DNA of 64,000 nt from Rhodobiaceae bacterium (lineage in GTDB: Bacteria > Pseudomonadota > Alphaproteobacteria > RS24): contig PBLK01000016.1 in the NCBI GenBank assembly GCA_002721725.1, forward strand, positions 47,704 to 111,703. Direction: 5' to 3'. A model generated the notes under the pieces. The model was not told where the DNA came from and did not search any database. It was given only the letters and a program-made list of their open reading frames with translations. Made by a program: the position numbers and the translations under genes. Shown here piece after piece: positions 40,780-51,120 of this stretch. The first letter of the stretch is position 1. The number at the start of each line of letters is the position of its first letter.

Positions 40780-41561
40780 TGTCCAAAATAAGAATTATTT
40801 CATATTTGCCTAATCCAAGGGTTTACAAAGCGACCATTGTGGCGCGGTTCTCTGGTGCGCAAATTGAAGTACTTGGGGATACGCCGCCTGAAATGGCTAA
40901 TTGGCTATGGGATTATGACGCGTTCAAAATGACTAGTGCGGATAAAGAGGTAAATGCAGCCTCATTGCGCAAAGCTAGTGTGGGCTTTGCAGGCAACGTC
41001 TACAAGACTGATTCATTTTTATTAGCTAATCCCTTCGGAGATATCCCGATGGCCTATGCCAATGCTGGCAGAGATGGTGTTTTTGAAAGTAATTCAATCA
41101 TGCGCTTGGCGGCCCTGACGGGCTCAAATGCGCCAGTTCTTTACGGAAATTCGCCCGAAGAGCAGGCGCGGATTGATGGATTTCTTGATAAAACACTTCT
41201 ATTCGCTGATCTTATTCAGAGATATATTTTAGCTGGCAGCAGCCTTACGGCAGACTTCCATGAAGAAATGGAGCGCGCTTTCAACAAATATTGCAGTGTT
41301 CTCGATAATGTTTTGACAACAAACACCCATTTGGTGGGAAGTAAACTTAGCTTAGCTGATATTGTGATGATTTGCGAGTTTGCATTGATGAGCAATGAAA
41401 GTCGCATGAATGATGAGCTGGAAAAGATCAAACGACAGAGGATCTTGCCGCAGCTAAAAAACTATAGTTCGCTCTACAGTCATATCCAAAGGCTGTTAAA
41501 ATTACCCGAATTCAAAAAAGATTTAGCGCCTTATGCGGGGTTCATGGGTTTCAATCTATAA
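40779..41561 (+). CDS. Glutathione S-transferase-like protein (eEF1-gamma-like architecture)
   Basis: N-terminal thioredoxin-like fold and helical C-terminal domain: NPFGDIPMAYANAGRDGVFESNSIMRLAA, TNTHLVGSKLSLADIVMICEF. Confidence 0.75.
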   Translation: MSKIRIISYLPNPRVYKATIVARFSGAQIEVLGDTPPEMANWLWDYDAFKMTSADKEVNAASLRKASVGFAGNVYKTDSFLLANPFGDIPMAYANAGRDGVFESNSIMRLAALTGSNAPVLYGNSPEEQARIDGFLDKTLLFADLIQRYILAGSSLTADFHEEMERAFNKYCSVLDNVLTTNTHLVGSKLSLADIVMICEFALMSNESRMNDELEKIKRQRILPQLKNYSSLYSHIQRLLKLPEFKKDLAPYAGFMGFNL

Positions 41562-41647
41562 GTGTGACTGAATTGAATGGTTAACCAGGGCATTAGGAAA
41601 CCAAAATGATACCTTTTGTTCACCAGCTGGTTTGCAATTTTCCAAAT

Positions 41648-41677
41648 AAAAAAGGGGAGCCATAGGCCCCCCTTTTT
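41648..41677. terminator. Bidirectional Rho-independent terminator
   Basis: AAAGGGGaGCC-ATA-GGCcCCCCTTTTT with A-tract and T-tract on opposite sides, between convergent genes. Confidence 0.85.
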
Positions 41678-41694
41678 CGTTAGAAGCTTCGAGA

Positions 41695-42117
41695 TTATTT
41701 TTTGGGGCCCCAAATGGGATATAAAATCATTGTTAAAATAGCGAGTTCAAGAGCAATAATAATTGGATCGCCGGGAACTAAAGAGAATGATGGTGGTGTA
41801 GTGGTGGCGCCTGTCTGCGTAACGAAGGACGAGGCCATTGACGAAATTTCACCACCAGATGCTTTGAGTTCTGCTAACCGATAGCTTAACGCTGCTTGGT
41901 TGAACGACCAAAATGCATAAGTCATGTTGAAATAGAATAGTGTAGCCAGGCCAAAAACAGTCGCCGCCGTTTTGGCAATAATATTGTCGGCATATTGTTG
42001 TCCTGTCACGTTTGCAGCTCGAAACGCGACCCAAATGGAAAACGCCATTGCAATTTGGTATGCGCCGGTCGAGCTACTATTCATTGATGAAAGAGCAAAG
42101 ATTTCAAATTCTGTCAT
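41695..42117 (-). CDS. Hypothetical small membrane protein
   Basis: 140 aa with about three TM segments; AGGAGGG SD upstream of ATG on the minus strand. Confidence 0.6.
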   Translation of the reverse strand: MTEFEIFALSSMNSSSTGAYQIAMAFSIWVAFRAANVTGQQYADNIIAKTAATVFGLATLFYFNMTYAFWSFNQAALSYRLAELKASGGEISSMASSFVTQTGATTTPPSFSLVPGDPIIIALELAILTMILYPIWGPKK

Positions 42118-42265
42118 AATTCCCTCCTTTAAATGACTAAAAAAGCCTAAACTAGTTGTTAACCAATCGCTATCATTTAATAGTATTTGGAATGACCGAG
42201 GGAATCCGCAAGCCTCAGAATAACCTGCGTTCAGCGATTTCGTCCGATTAGTTGAAGAATGAATT

Positions 42266-43768
42266 ATGTCTCACGCTTACTCTTCTGATGTAGCATTTTC
42301 TTGGAAACAGTTTTGGGTCAGCATGGTTTATGAAAACTTGCCGCCCGTTTTTCTCTCGCCGTTGGCTGCCTTGTTGATTGAGCGGTCTCCCAAGAGGGCG
42401 TGGAACGTGTGCCAAAACCGAAATTTACTAATAGTTGTTTCGCACAATAATCCACTTTTCTTTGTTTTGTTTTCTTGGGTCATCACTTATGTCGCCTCAT
42501 GGGTGCTGACGGCTGGCCTTATTATTGCATTAACTCAGGAGGCCGGTTCAAATATTGCGATTGACCCATTGCAGATAGTTTTTGCCTATTCTCTAGTATT
42601 TCTTCGCCGCCTCATAATTTCAGTCAAATATGGTTATTTCAGCAGCGAGGAATATAACGCTTTGGCTGATCCACCTGGTTGGGATTTTGACAAATCCCAA
42701 CGCAAGCTGATTGCACAAGGCTGGAGCCGCCCAACCGAATTTCAAGGTCTCATCAGCTATGAGTTGCAAGAAACCATGCGCACCAGGACCATCGAGCTAA
42801 AGGATATGCATATGGAAAGCGGCAACGGGAAGCGCCATAGCTTATTTGATATTGCTCGTGGAATTATTCATGACGCTTATGGAGATGCGCCGCCCAAATG
42901 GTTTAACCCGCTGATTTTTTTTGCGTCGCTGATAATTTTGGGATCATTGATTTACGTGCGAACGCTTTACGGAAACCCGCTCATCGGATCTGGTTGGAAA
43001 GAAATAACCGTAAATTTGGCAATTTATGCTGGTCTGCTGGCTAGCATGGGTTTGATGGGTTTCGGGCTGTTATGCGGACATGATTTTGCACGTCGCGTGC
43101 GCGCCTCGGAGCTTTATTTCCGCGCTCTTAAGTCACCTGGTCTTGATTTAAAAATGCCAGATGGGCAAAGCGAGCTTATTTTCTTCGACAAACATTCGGC
43201 TAATTGTGTCAACGGCTGGGTGCAATCTCGTGCTGTGGTGCGCGGTTTCGGCGAACGTTTTTACCGACGTGTGCAAAGTTATACCTCATTGCTCATCTCT
43301 TATTCAGTGCTGTGCGTTGCCCTTATGAATTTCATAATGTGGACGCAAATACCGCATCAGGCGGCCACCGCAGTAACTATCGGCGCAACTGTTTTTGTGA
43401 TCAGCTTTATTTGCAGCTATGCCATGTATGCGGCCATTCGTTTGCAACGCAGCAGCTATTTGCAGCGCGCTGCCCTGCAGCAGGAATTGCTGTCATTACA
43501 AGTGGAAATTGGCGTATTGTCGCAACAAGATGCAAAGGCGGGCGAAATGCAGCGGTTGAACACCGCTAAAACTTTGCTGCAGCAGGTCGACGAAAACGTG
43601 AATTATGAGGAATTGGTATTCCGTCCTACTTCCATACTGGGCTATCGCGCCGAAGGTGGTCTTATCGGCTCGGTGCTAGGCATTGTCATTACCGGTGCAA
43701 TTCTAGTCTTGCAAGGTTTTGCCAGCATGGCAATTTCTTACAATGCATCCGGCTGGTTTATCGGCTAA
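42266..43768 (+). CDS. Hypothetical polytopic membrane protein
   Basis: 500 aa, several clear TM segments, C-terminal coiled coil plus terminal TM; no family recognised. Confidence 0.65.
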   Translation: MSHAYSSDVAFSWKQFWVSMVYENLPPVFLSPLAALLIERSPKRAWNVCQNRNLLIVVSHNNPLFFVLFSWVITYVASWVLTAGLIIALTQEAGSNIAIDPLQIVFAYSLVFLRRLIISVKYGYFSSEEYNALADPPGWDFDKSQRKLIAQGWSRPTEFQGLISYELQETMRTRTIELKDMHMESGNGKRHSLFDIARGIIHDAYGDAPPKWFNPLIFFASLIILGSLIYVRTLYGNPLIGSGWKEITVNLAIYAGLLASMGLMGFGLLCGHDFARRVRASELYFRALKSPGLDLKMPDGQSELIFFDKHSANCVNGWVQSRAVVRGFGERFYRRVQSYTSLLISYSVLCVALMNFIMWTQIPHQAATAVTIGATVFVISFICSYAMYAAIRLQRSSYLQRAALQQELLSLQVEIGVLSQQDAKAGEMQRLNTAKTLLQQVDENVNYEELVFRPTSILGYRAEGGLIGSVLGIVITGAILVLQGFASMAISYNASGWFIG

Positions 43769-43810
43769 TAGCTTCGGCTCGGGTAAGCGACTGACATTGG
43801 CTCAGGTGGC

Positions 43811-44131
43811 TTATTTAGGCCCATTCTTTGCTTCGACTTGCGAGCTATTACTTGCCGCCTCATTGTCGGGTTTTCTGCTGTCATCCTCAACATCATAGAC
43901 CGTAACGATCCCAAGGTTTTTTGGATTTAATTCCAAATAACGTTCGCGCAGTCTTTTCAACCTTTGTTTGTCTTCATAGCGCAGTGCCGAAAAACCAAAC
44001 CCCTTTATTGGGTCACCCATGCCTAATGCGTCCGCCGTAATGTTTGGGTTAATTGCGCCAATAATTTGCGCCTTGGCGGGAGGGGACACGATTAAAGACA
44101 GAAAAAAAACACATTTAAAAATCTTCTGCAT
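43811..44131 (-). CDS. Hypothetical exported protein
   Basis: Signal peptide MQKIFKCVFFLSLIVSPPAKA; SD GGAGGG upstream. Confidence 0.55.
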   Translation of the reverse strand: MQKIFKCVFFLSLIVSPPAKAQIIGAINPNITADALGMGDPIKGFGFSALRYEDKQRLKRLRERYLELNPKNLGIVTVYDVEDDSRKPDNEAASNSSQVEAKNGPK

Positions 44132-44292
44132 TATCGACCCTCCTTTCGTACCTTTAATTATAACTATTTGGGACAGCAACACATGGGGACGCTGAAAACC
44201 AGTGGAAAAGCAGCTCCGCTGGTCGAGCCTCACCGCTTGTAAATCTATGCAGCGCTTGTTAGCTTGATACTCCCTCAATAATAGAGATAAAT

Positions 44293-45792
44293 TTGGTCCG
44301 ACTTTTTATATATCTACTTCCGCTTTTTTCGATTTTTCCTTTTTCGGCCTCCGCGCAATCCATAGATGCAAAAATCAATCAGCTGATGCAGCCGCTGACA
44401 GATGTTTTATCGGCGCTTATTTTCTATGCCGTACCTTGGGCCGGTGCCGATGTGCCATTAATTGTCGTTTGGTTGATTGTCGCTGCTTTCTTTTTTACTT
44501 TTTATCTAGGCTTCATAAATTTGCGCGGCTTTCGCCACGCCATCAAGGTAGTGCGCGGGGCGCTTTACAATGACAAGCATCAAGGCGAAATAAGCCATTT
44601 TCAGGCCTTAACAGCGGCAATGTCGGGAACGATTGGCGTCGGCAACATGGCCGGTGTGGCCATTACTGTTTCGCTAGGAGGCCCGGGAGCCATTTTCTGG
44701 TTGATCGTAGCTGGACTGGTCGGCATGACGACAAAATTCGTCGAATGCACATTGGGCGTCAAATATCGCATTATCAATCAAGATGGCACCGTCTCGGGCG
44801 GGCCGATGTATTATTTGCGCGACGGTCTGGCTGAAAAAGGTCTGCCGCGTCTTGGTAAATATCTGGGTACGTTTTTTGCCGTCAGTATTGTTATTGGCTG
44901 TCTCGGCGCAGGCAATATGTTCCAATCCAATCAGGCATATGTTCAATTGCTTCAAGTCTCGGGCGGCGAAGACAGCCCGTTGGTCGGCTTTGGCTGGCTT
45001 GTCGGCTTGGCCATGGCGATGCTGGTCGGGCTGATTATTGTCGGCGGCATTAAATCGATTGCCAATATCACGGTCCGCCTCGTGCCCTTTATGGTAGTAA
45101 TTTATATGGCGCTGGCCTTTCTGGTTCTGGCAATGAATTTAACCGCCATTCCCTCTGCTTTTGCATTAATTTTCAAATCGGCCTTCACAATGCAAGGTGT
45201 GTCGGGCGGCTTTATAGGTATTATGATTTTGGGCTTTCAGCGCGCCGCCTTTTCCAATGAGGCAGGCCTCGGTTCTGCGGCTATTGCCCATTCCGCCGTG
45301 CAAACCGACGAACCGCTGAGCGAAGGGTTCGTTGCCTTGTTGGAACCATTTATCGATACGGTGGTGATTTGCACATTGACTGGTTTGGTGCTGGTCCTTA
45401 CCTTGCCGACCGAGGCGCTGATGGGCAGCGGCATGTCAGGCATTGAGCTGACCTCGGCGGCTTTTCAGGAGAATATTTCTTGGGCGCCGGTGCCATTATC
45501 TTTTGTCGCGATGATTTTCGCTTTTTCGACCATGCTGGCTTGGGCCTATTACGGCATTAAAGGCTGGACCTATTTATTTGGTGAGAGCAAAGCCAAAGAA
45601 AAAACTTTTGGTATGATTTTTTGCCTGTTCATCGTCATCGGCGCTTCCATAAAATTGGACACCGTGTTGGAATTTGCCGATGCGATGATTTTCATCATGG
45701 CCATTCCCAATCTTATCGGCCTGTATATTCTGGCACCGGACGTCAAAAAAGATTTGCAAACCTATATGACCAAGCTGAAAACTCAAGTCTAG
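44293..45792 (+). CDS. Sodium:alanine symporter (AGCS family)
   Basis: ALTAAMSGTIGVGNMAGVAITVSLGGPGAIFWLIVAGLVGMTTKFVECTLGVKYR; RAAFSNEAGLGSAAIAHSAVQTDEP. Confidence 0.95.
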   Translation: MVRLFIYLLPLFSIFPFSASAQSIDAKINQLMQPLTDVLSALIFYAVPWAGADVPLIVVWLIVAAFFFTFYLGFINLRGFRHAIKVVRGALYNDKHQGEISHFQALTAAMSGTIGVGNMAGVAITVSLGGPGAIFWLIVAGLVGMTTKFVECTLGVKYRIINQDGTVSGGPMYYLRDGLAEKGLPRLGKYLGTFFAVSIVIGCLGAGNMFQSNQAYVQLLQVSGGEDSPLVGFGWLVGLAMAMLVGLIIVGGIKSIANITVRLVPFMVVIYMALAFLVLAMNLTAIPSAFALIFKSAFTMQGVSGGFIGIMILGFQRAAFSNEAGLGSAAIAHSAVQTDEPLSEGFVALLEPFIDTVVICTLTGLVLVLTLPTEALMGSGMSGIELTSAAFQENISWAPVPLSFVAMIFAFSTMLAWAYYGIKGWTYLFGESKAKEKTFGMIFCLFIVIGASIKLDTVLEFADAMIFIMAIPNLIGLYILAPDVKKDLQTYMTKLKTQV

Positions 45793-45844
45793 CCGGGCGG
45801 CAAAATATTTGCTCTGGGCGGCAAATTCCGATACGGCTTGATCT

Positions 45845-46156
45845 ATGAAAAGTGTGTCGGTCTTTTACGGGGTTCTTGTTTTGGCGGTTATGGCTGCGTC
45901 GCTTGATATGGCGGCGCGGGCCGAATGGAAATCAGAGCCGCCGGAAGTGATGGCGGGCGGCGAAATTATAGGCCAGTTTTATCATTTGTTCTCCAATGCC
46001 CAACCTCCGCATCGTGTATGGGTAAAATATCAAGACAAAATCTATTTTTGTCGCGGCCAGAGCAAAAATTTTCAATGCGAAGAAAGCAATGAAAACGACG
46101 CGTCGCCGTCATCTGTTGCAATACCGCCCGATGGCACCGCGTCACCAGCCCCTTAA
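45845..46156 (+). CDS. Hypothetical small exported protein
   Basis: N-terminal hydrophobic signal MKSVSVFYGVLVLAVMAASLDMAARA; short ORF. Confidence 0.45.
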   Translation: MKSVSVFYGVLVLAVMAASLDMAARAEWKSEPPEVMAGGEIIGQFYHLFSNAQPPHRVWVKYQDKIYFCRGQSKNFQCEESNENDASPSSVAIPPDGTASPAP

Positions 46157-46239
46157 ATCCATTGCGCTGGCCCATGCCTTGCGCCGAAACTCTATTTTCA
46201 CTAGAATTAAATGAAATTATTTCACTTTTGGGGTGGGTC

Positions 46240-46695
46240 ATGAATTTATTTGATAATAAGAATTTGAAATGGCGGCGTTTTGTTGGCGATGACAGTTTTG
46301 ATTACCCGATAGATTATGAAGCGGCCCTGTTGAGCATTCGCGATGACGGTCATGTGGATTTGCTGTATCGCTGGGCTCCTAATAGTTATTGCCATTTTCA
46401 TCGCCATACGGCGGAGACCACATCCGTCGTATTGGCCGGTGAATTGCACGTTATCGATGTTGATGCTGAAACCGGCGAAGAGTTATCGCACAAAATCCGC
46501 CTAGCCGGTGATTACGCCCATAAAGAACCGGGCGATGTGCATATGGAGCGCGGTGGCCCTGAGGGCGCGCTGGTGCTGTTCAAATTAAAAGCCATTGATA
46601 ATTCGCTGGCCGAAAGCTTGGCTCAAGACGGCACGGTTATCGAAGAATCGCGGTTCGACGATATGCTGGCGCGCCGCCGCGCCAAACACGGCTAA
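46240..46695 (+). CDS. Cupin-domain protein
   Basis: YRWAPNSYCHFHRHTAETTSVVLAGELHVID...GDYAHKEPGDVHMERGGPEGALVLF. Confidence 0.75.
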   Translation: MNLFDNKNLKWRRFVGDDSFDYPIDYEAALLSIRDDGHVDLLYRWAPNSYCHFHRHTAETTSVVLAGELHVIDVDAETGEELSHKIRLAGDYAHKEPGDVHMERGGPEGALVLFKLKAIDNSLAESLAQDGTVIEESRFDDMLARRRAKHG

Positions 46696-46770
46696 AGCGG
46701 ACTGCAATGATGTGAAGCCGGAAAAATTTGAACATTTTGCTGCAAGTGGTTTTTCCGTTACTTTGCCGCC

Positions 46771-47271
46771 ATGTCTGATAGTGATTTGAAATTTCCCGAC
46801 TTGCCCGGCATTGATATTACGCCGGTTTTTCAAGACAGCCGCAGCCCGATGGGACAAAATATCGGTCTTGTCTATATGGGCTTTGGTGATAAGCGCATTT
46901 GCACAGGTTTGAAATGGCATGAAAGTTTGGTCGGCAATGCCGAGACCGATGTGCTGCACGGCGGTGTTGTCACCGCAATGATTGACGAAACGGCGGGTGG
47001 GGCATCGGTGCTGGCGACCGAGCATAAATTCTCTGTCGCAACGGTTGATTTGCGGGTCGATTATATGCGCCCTGCCGCGCCACGCCAAAACCTCTATTGC
47101 ATGGCGCATATTTATCGGCTGACCGAGCGTATCGCTTTTTTCAATGCGCAAGCGTTTAACGAGGATCCGGCAAAACCGATTGCTGTCGGTACCGGCACAT
47201 TCATGCTGGGTGCTAATGCCTCGGTGCCCGATATTCTCGGCGGCCCTTTTAAGGTGCAAGAAGATGGGTGA
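46771..47271 (+). CDS. PaaI-type hotdog thioesterase
   Basis: LHGGVVTAMIDETAGGASVLATEHKFSVATVDLRVDYMRPA. Confidence 0.8.
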   Translation: MSDSDLKFPDLPGIDITPVFQDSRSPMGQNIGLVYMGFGDKRICTGLKWHESLVGNAETDVLHGGVVTAMIDETAGGASVLATEHKFSVATVDLRVDYMRPAAPRQNLYCMAHIYRLTERIAFFNAQAFNEDPAKPIAVGTGTFMLGANASVPDILGGPFKVQEDG

Positions 47272-47710
47272 TGTGGATTTCATAAAAAATGTGCTGGTCG
47301 CCATGCCCTATGCGGCCAAGCTCGGTGTCACGGCGCAGCTCGACGATGCCGGTCGGCTGTTCTGCAGCATGCCGTTTCATGAAAATCATATCGGCAATGC
47401 GCAATTACCCGCTTTGCACGGCGGCAGCCTCGCTAGCTTTTTGGAAATCACCGCGATTTTGCAATTGGCGCGCGAACAGGCAGCGGTGCAGCAAGTCGAC
47501 AGCATTGAGGCGGGTCGTGCGGCCATACCCTTGCCGGTCAATGTGACGGTGCAATATTTGCGTAGCGCACGTGCTTTGGCGTGCCATGCTGAGGCGCGTG
47601 TGTTGAAAGTCGGTCGCCGCACCAGCACCGTGTTTTGCCAGCTTTGGCAAGATGACGAGGCCAAGCCGGTAACTTCCATGACTGGGGTTTTCATCCAACC
47701 GAAAAGTTAG
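47264..47710 (+). CDS. PaaI-type hotdog thioesterase (second copy, overlapping)
   Basis: ATG at MGDVDFIKN, 8-nt overlap with the previous stop; LPALHGGSLASFLEITAILQL, PLPVNVTVQYLRSARAL. Confidence 0.8.
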   Translation: MGDVDFIKNVLVAMPYAAKLGVTAQLDDAGRLFCSMPFHENHIGNAQLPALHGGSLASFLEITAILQLAREQAAVQQVDSIEAGRAAIPLPVNVTVQYLRSARALACHAEARVLKVGRRTSTVFCQLWQDDEAKPVTSMTGVFIQPKS

Positions 47711-47772
47711 CACCATTTCCGCTTGCCTCGAGGCTTTAAGCTTGTAATCTTTGGTCGAAAGAGGAGACAGCC

Positions 47773-48624
47773 ATGAGCCAAACCGAGTATGTGCCGCCGA
47801 AAATTTGGGAATGGGACGCTGAAAGCGGCGGCCGTTTTGCCAATATTAACCGCCCGATTGCTGGTGCGACGCATGATAAAGAATTGCCGATAGGCGAACA
47901 CCCTTATCAGCTTTACTCATTGGGCACACCTAATGGGGTGAAGGTGACGGTGATGCTGGAAGAACTATTGGCATTGGGCCATGAGGGCGCTGAATATGAT
48001 GCCTGGCTCATTAATATTGGTGAGGGCGACCAGTTCGGTTCGGGCTTTGTTGATATCAATCCGAATTCAAAAATTCCCGCGATGATGGATAGGAGCGACA
48101 AACAGCCGGTGCGGTTGTTTGAAAGCGCCTCTATGTTGGTGCATTTGGCTGAGAAATTTGATGCGTTTTTACCGCATGCTGGCAAGCCGCGCGCCGAGAC
48201 CTTTAGTTGGCTGTTTTGGCAAATGGGCTCAGCCCCTTATTTGGGCGGCGGCTTCGGGCATTTCTACGCTTATGCGCCGTTTAAAATGGAATATCCGATT
48301 AACCGTTTTGCAATGGAAGTGAAGCGGCAAATGGATGTTTTGGACCACCACTTGGCCGATCATGAATATTTAGCCGGCACAGATTACACCATTGCCGATA
48401 TGGCGACTTGGCCGTGGTATGGCGCGCTGGCTTCGGGGCTTTTGTATGATTCAGCCGAGTTTTTGCAGGTGCAGACGTACAAAAACCTCAATCGTTGGGC
48501 CAAACAAATTGCCGCGCGCCCTGCCGTGCAACGCGGGGCCATTGTTAATCGTCCGTGGGGTGATAAGACGGCGCTGGAACGCCATAGCGCGGCGGATATT
48601 GACTCCGTGCTGAAAGCTGAGTAA
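47773..48624 (+). CDS. Glutathione S-transferase (YghU-like)
   Basis: HPYQLYSLGTPNGVKVTVMLEELLALGHEGAEYDAWLINIGEGDQFGSGFVDINPNSKIPAMMD. Confidence 0.93.
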   Translation: MSQTEYVPPKIWEWDAESGGRFANINRPIAGATHDKELPIGEHPYQLYSLGTPNGVKVTVMLEELLALGHEGAEYDAWLINIGEGDQFGSGFVDINPNSKIPAMMDRSDKQPVRLFESASMLVHLAEKFDAFLPHAGKPRAETFSWLFWQMGSAPYLGGGFGHFYAYAPFKMEYPINRFAMEVKRQMDVLDHHLADHEYLAGTDYTIADMATWPWYGALASGLLYDSAEFLQVQTYKNLNRWAKQIAARPAVQRGAIVNRPWGDKTALERHSAADIDSVLKAE

Positions 48625-48659
48625 CAAAAAACCGAGTTTTGACGCAGCTTTTCAGTTCT

Positions 48660-49325
48660 TTAGAAGCTATAGGTCAGGCCAACTCGCAAAAACGGCCAGA
48701 GTTCAAACTCGTCAAGGTCGTTGTTAACCTCGATTTCTTCAAGCTCGACATCAGCAGCAAGCGCCGCACATTGCAAAACGCTCAATTGGCATTCTTGTGT
48801 CGATAGATTGGCCACCAGCGAGCCATATTGGATAACCCCGGCCGACAGGCTTAAACCCAGACCGCCGCCGACATTTCGGCCAATACCGAATAAAACATAG
48901 GGGGCATTATCGCTCTGAAAGCCTACCTCACCGCGCAAATAACCGATTTGTGCGATGGTGTAGCTTTCATCACCGATTAGAAAGTCACCACTATCATCGG
49001 GGCGCACATCAATACCAATTTCGGGGCTGCCCATAACCATGCCGACTTCCATGTTCAGAAAAGCAAGTGGGAAAAACTGCAAACCGATCCGCGGCGCTTC
49101 AATTGTGGCCGACGCCGCAAAGCTTGTGCCGTCGTATTCTGAAAACGTGTCTTCATAATTTAGGCTGCTAAAACCGAGCACCAAATCGAACCAGCTGTTC
49201 AGGTTTCTTGTGTAGATTCCTTCGACACCTAAAGTGCCGACGCCGACGGTCAGCCCGTTGCGCCCTTCAGCCGAGGCTGAAACGGGGGTCAAAATGACGG
49301 CCAAAGCCAAAAATAAATAACGCAT
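48660..49325 (-). CDS. Hypothetical outer-membrane protein
   Basis: Signal peptide MRYLFLALAVILTPVSASA, beta-rich, C-terminal LRVGLTYSF. Confidence 0.65.
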   Translation of the reverse strand: MRYLFLALAVILTPVSASAEGRNGLTVGVGTLGVEGIYTRNLNSWFDLVLGFSSLNYEDTFSEYDGTSFAASATIEAPRIGLQFFPLAFLNMEVGMVMGSPEIGIDVRPDDSGDFLIGDESYTIAQIGYLRGEVGFQSDNAPYVLFGIGRNVGGGLGLSLSAGVIQYGSLVANLSTQECQLSVLQCAALAADVELEEIEVNNDLDEFELWPFLRVGLTYSF

Positions 49326-49461
49326 AAAAAGACCCTCTCGTGTCAAATTAGCAGTTAGCGAAGATTTGGCAAATGGATGAAAAGAAACAATCGGATAGCA
49401 AGATGATTGCCTTAGGCGCGTTCCATCCGTAAGTTGGAAGCAGGTAACAAGGGTTTGCGTT

Positions 49462-49971
49462 ATGCCTGTTCATATTATGGCCGCTCTGGGCGGCGCTCTA
49501 ATTGTTGTTTTACTGCTGATTATATTTCTGCTGCGCCGCCGCGAAGTAGGTACAGATAAGACGGTTTTTGAAAAAGTTGAAAAAGCACATGAAAAAGATC
49601 GCTTAGGTCAGTTGGTCAAACAACGTGAAGATAGTTTTCTGAACATTGTTTACGGCCTGGCCGCCGCCATGGTTGTGGCCGATGGACAGGTTAAGCAGAA
49701 CGAAATAGATAAGGCGGAAAAGCTTGGAGCTCGGCTCATCCCCAATTTTGATAATCAGGCTTTTTTGAAAGTAGTCAGCGGCCATAAGCAATTGCCGCGC
49801 TTCAACGATATGATCGATGCGGTGGCACCGCTTTTGCCGTTGGAGGCGAAAGCAGAAATTTTTGATTATTTGCAAGCCATAGCGACATCGGACGGGCAAA
49901 TCTCGCCCGATGAACGCCACTATATTCATCATGCCGAGGTCAAATTCGGCCTCGATAAATTAAACCGTTGA
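49462..49971 (+). CDS. TerB-like (DjlA-type) protein with N-terminal TM
   Basis: N-terminal TM HIMAALGGALIVVLLLIIFLL; AAAMVVADGQVKQNEIDKAEKLGARL...LQAIATSDGQISPDERHYIH. Confidence 0.7.
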   Translation: MPVHIMAALGGALIVVLLLIIFLLRRREVGTDKTVFEKVEKAHEKDRLGQLVKQREDSFLNIVYGLAAAMVVADGQVKQNEIDKAEKLGARLIPNFDNQAFLKVVSGHKQLPRFNDMIDAVAPLLPLEAKAEIFDYLQAIATSDGQISPDERHYIHHAEVKFGLDKLNR

Positions 49972-49975
49972 GAGC

Positions 49976-51100
49976 TTACAGCCCTTTTTGCGGCTTGATG
50001 AGATATTTTTCACCGGTTTTTTTCGGCATATAGCGCGCAATATTTTCAGGATCAATCGCTTCGGCCAAAGTCAGCTCATCGGTGATATGGCTGGCAAAAG
50101 TGGTTTTAATCTCATTGGCCACACGGGCCTGCAATTCGCCCATGCGCTCAAAGCCGATTTTCTGCAAAAACGGAGTCAACAGCCAACCGCCAACTCCCCA
50201 ATGCATGCCATAACTTTGCCCCAGGGTGACCGGGCCTTGCGCCAAGCGACCGTAAATATAGACCTGCTTATGCTGGTCAGAGCCATAAGTGTTAAGGCCC
50301 GACGCATTGCGGCTCAGCGCACGCTCCATGCTCGACAAAAGCGTGTCGGCCATATCGCCCGCACCAATGGCATCAAAGCCTAATGTGGCTTCGGTCTCGG
50401 CCATCGCATCCACCAATTGCGCTTTGAAATCATCATCATTGGAGTTAATGACATATTTGGCTCCCAAATCGGTGAGGATTTTCGCCTGTTTGTCAGAACG
50501 AATAACGCAAATCAAATCAATGCCTTCTTGCAGGCATAATTTCAAAACCATTTGCCCGAGATTGGACGCGGCGGCAGTGTGAACCATTGCCTTATGGCCT
50601 TCCGCTTTCAGCGTTTCGATAAATCCGAGTGCGGTTAACGGATTGACGTAAGAAGAGGCCGCTTCATCTGCCGTGGTTTCATCATGATGGGGCAGACACA
50701 TGAAGGCTGGTGCCTTGACGAATTGCTGATAGCACTGACCAGAAACGAGTGAGACCATTTTGCCTTCCAAATGTTTGGCATTGGCACCTGCAGCGACAAC
50801 GCGGCCCGCCCCCTCATTGCCGACCGGCAGAGTTTGGTCAAGCCGCGCGCGCATGGCATCGACAAATTGCGGCGGTACTGGAGCAACCATTTTTTGCTCA
50901 TTGCCATCGGTCACCAGCTTTCCTTTAGAATAATCGGCAAAGCCCAATAGTGGAAACATGTCCGACGGGTTGATCGGCGCAGATTCTATTTCGACAACCA
51001 CCTCATCATCATTGGGGGCCGGCATGTCATTTTTGACAATTGACAAGACAAGCTCACCTTGTGCGGTGGCGGTTGATACGATTTGGTGGTTTCCACTCAT
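49976..51100 (-). CDS. Zinc-binding-type alcohol dehydrogenase/quinone oxidoreductase family protein
   Basis: VEIESAPINPSDMFPLLG, LPVGNEGAGRVVAAG, MVHTAAASNLGQMVLKLC. Confidence 0.85.
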   Translation of the reverse strand: MSGNHQIVSTATAQGELVLSIVKNDMPAPNDDEVVVEIESAPINPSDMFPLLGFADYSKGKLVTDGNEQKMVAPVPPQFVDAMRARLDQTLPVGNEGAGRVVAAGANAKHLEGKMVSLVSGQCYQQFVKAPAFMCLPHHDETTADEAASSYVNPLTALGFIETLKAEGHKAMVHTAAASNLGQMVLKLCLQEGIDLICVIRSDKQAKILTDLGAKYVINSNDDDFKAQLVDAMAETEATLGFDAIGAGDMADTLLSSMERALSRNASGLNTYGSDQHKQVYIYGRLAQGPVTLGQSYGMHWGVGGWLLTPFLQKIGFERMGELQARVANEIKTTFASHITDELTLAEAIDPENIARYMPKKTGEKYLIKPQKGL

Positions 51101-51120
51101 TTTATTCTCCTTCAAGAAAT

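Noticed and set aside
49462-49971. Tellurite-resistance operon (TerB-like gene)
   Set aside because: No terA/C/D/E/Z neighbours; a solitary TerB/DjlA-like domain with a TM anchor does not support a tellurite-resistance call.
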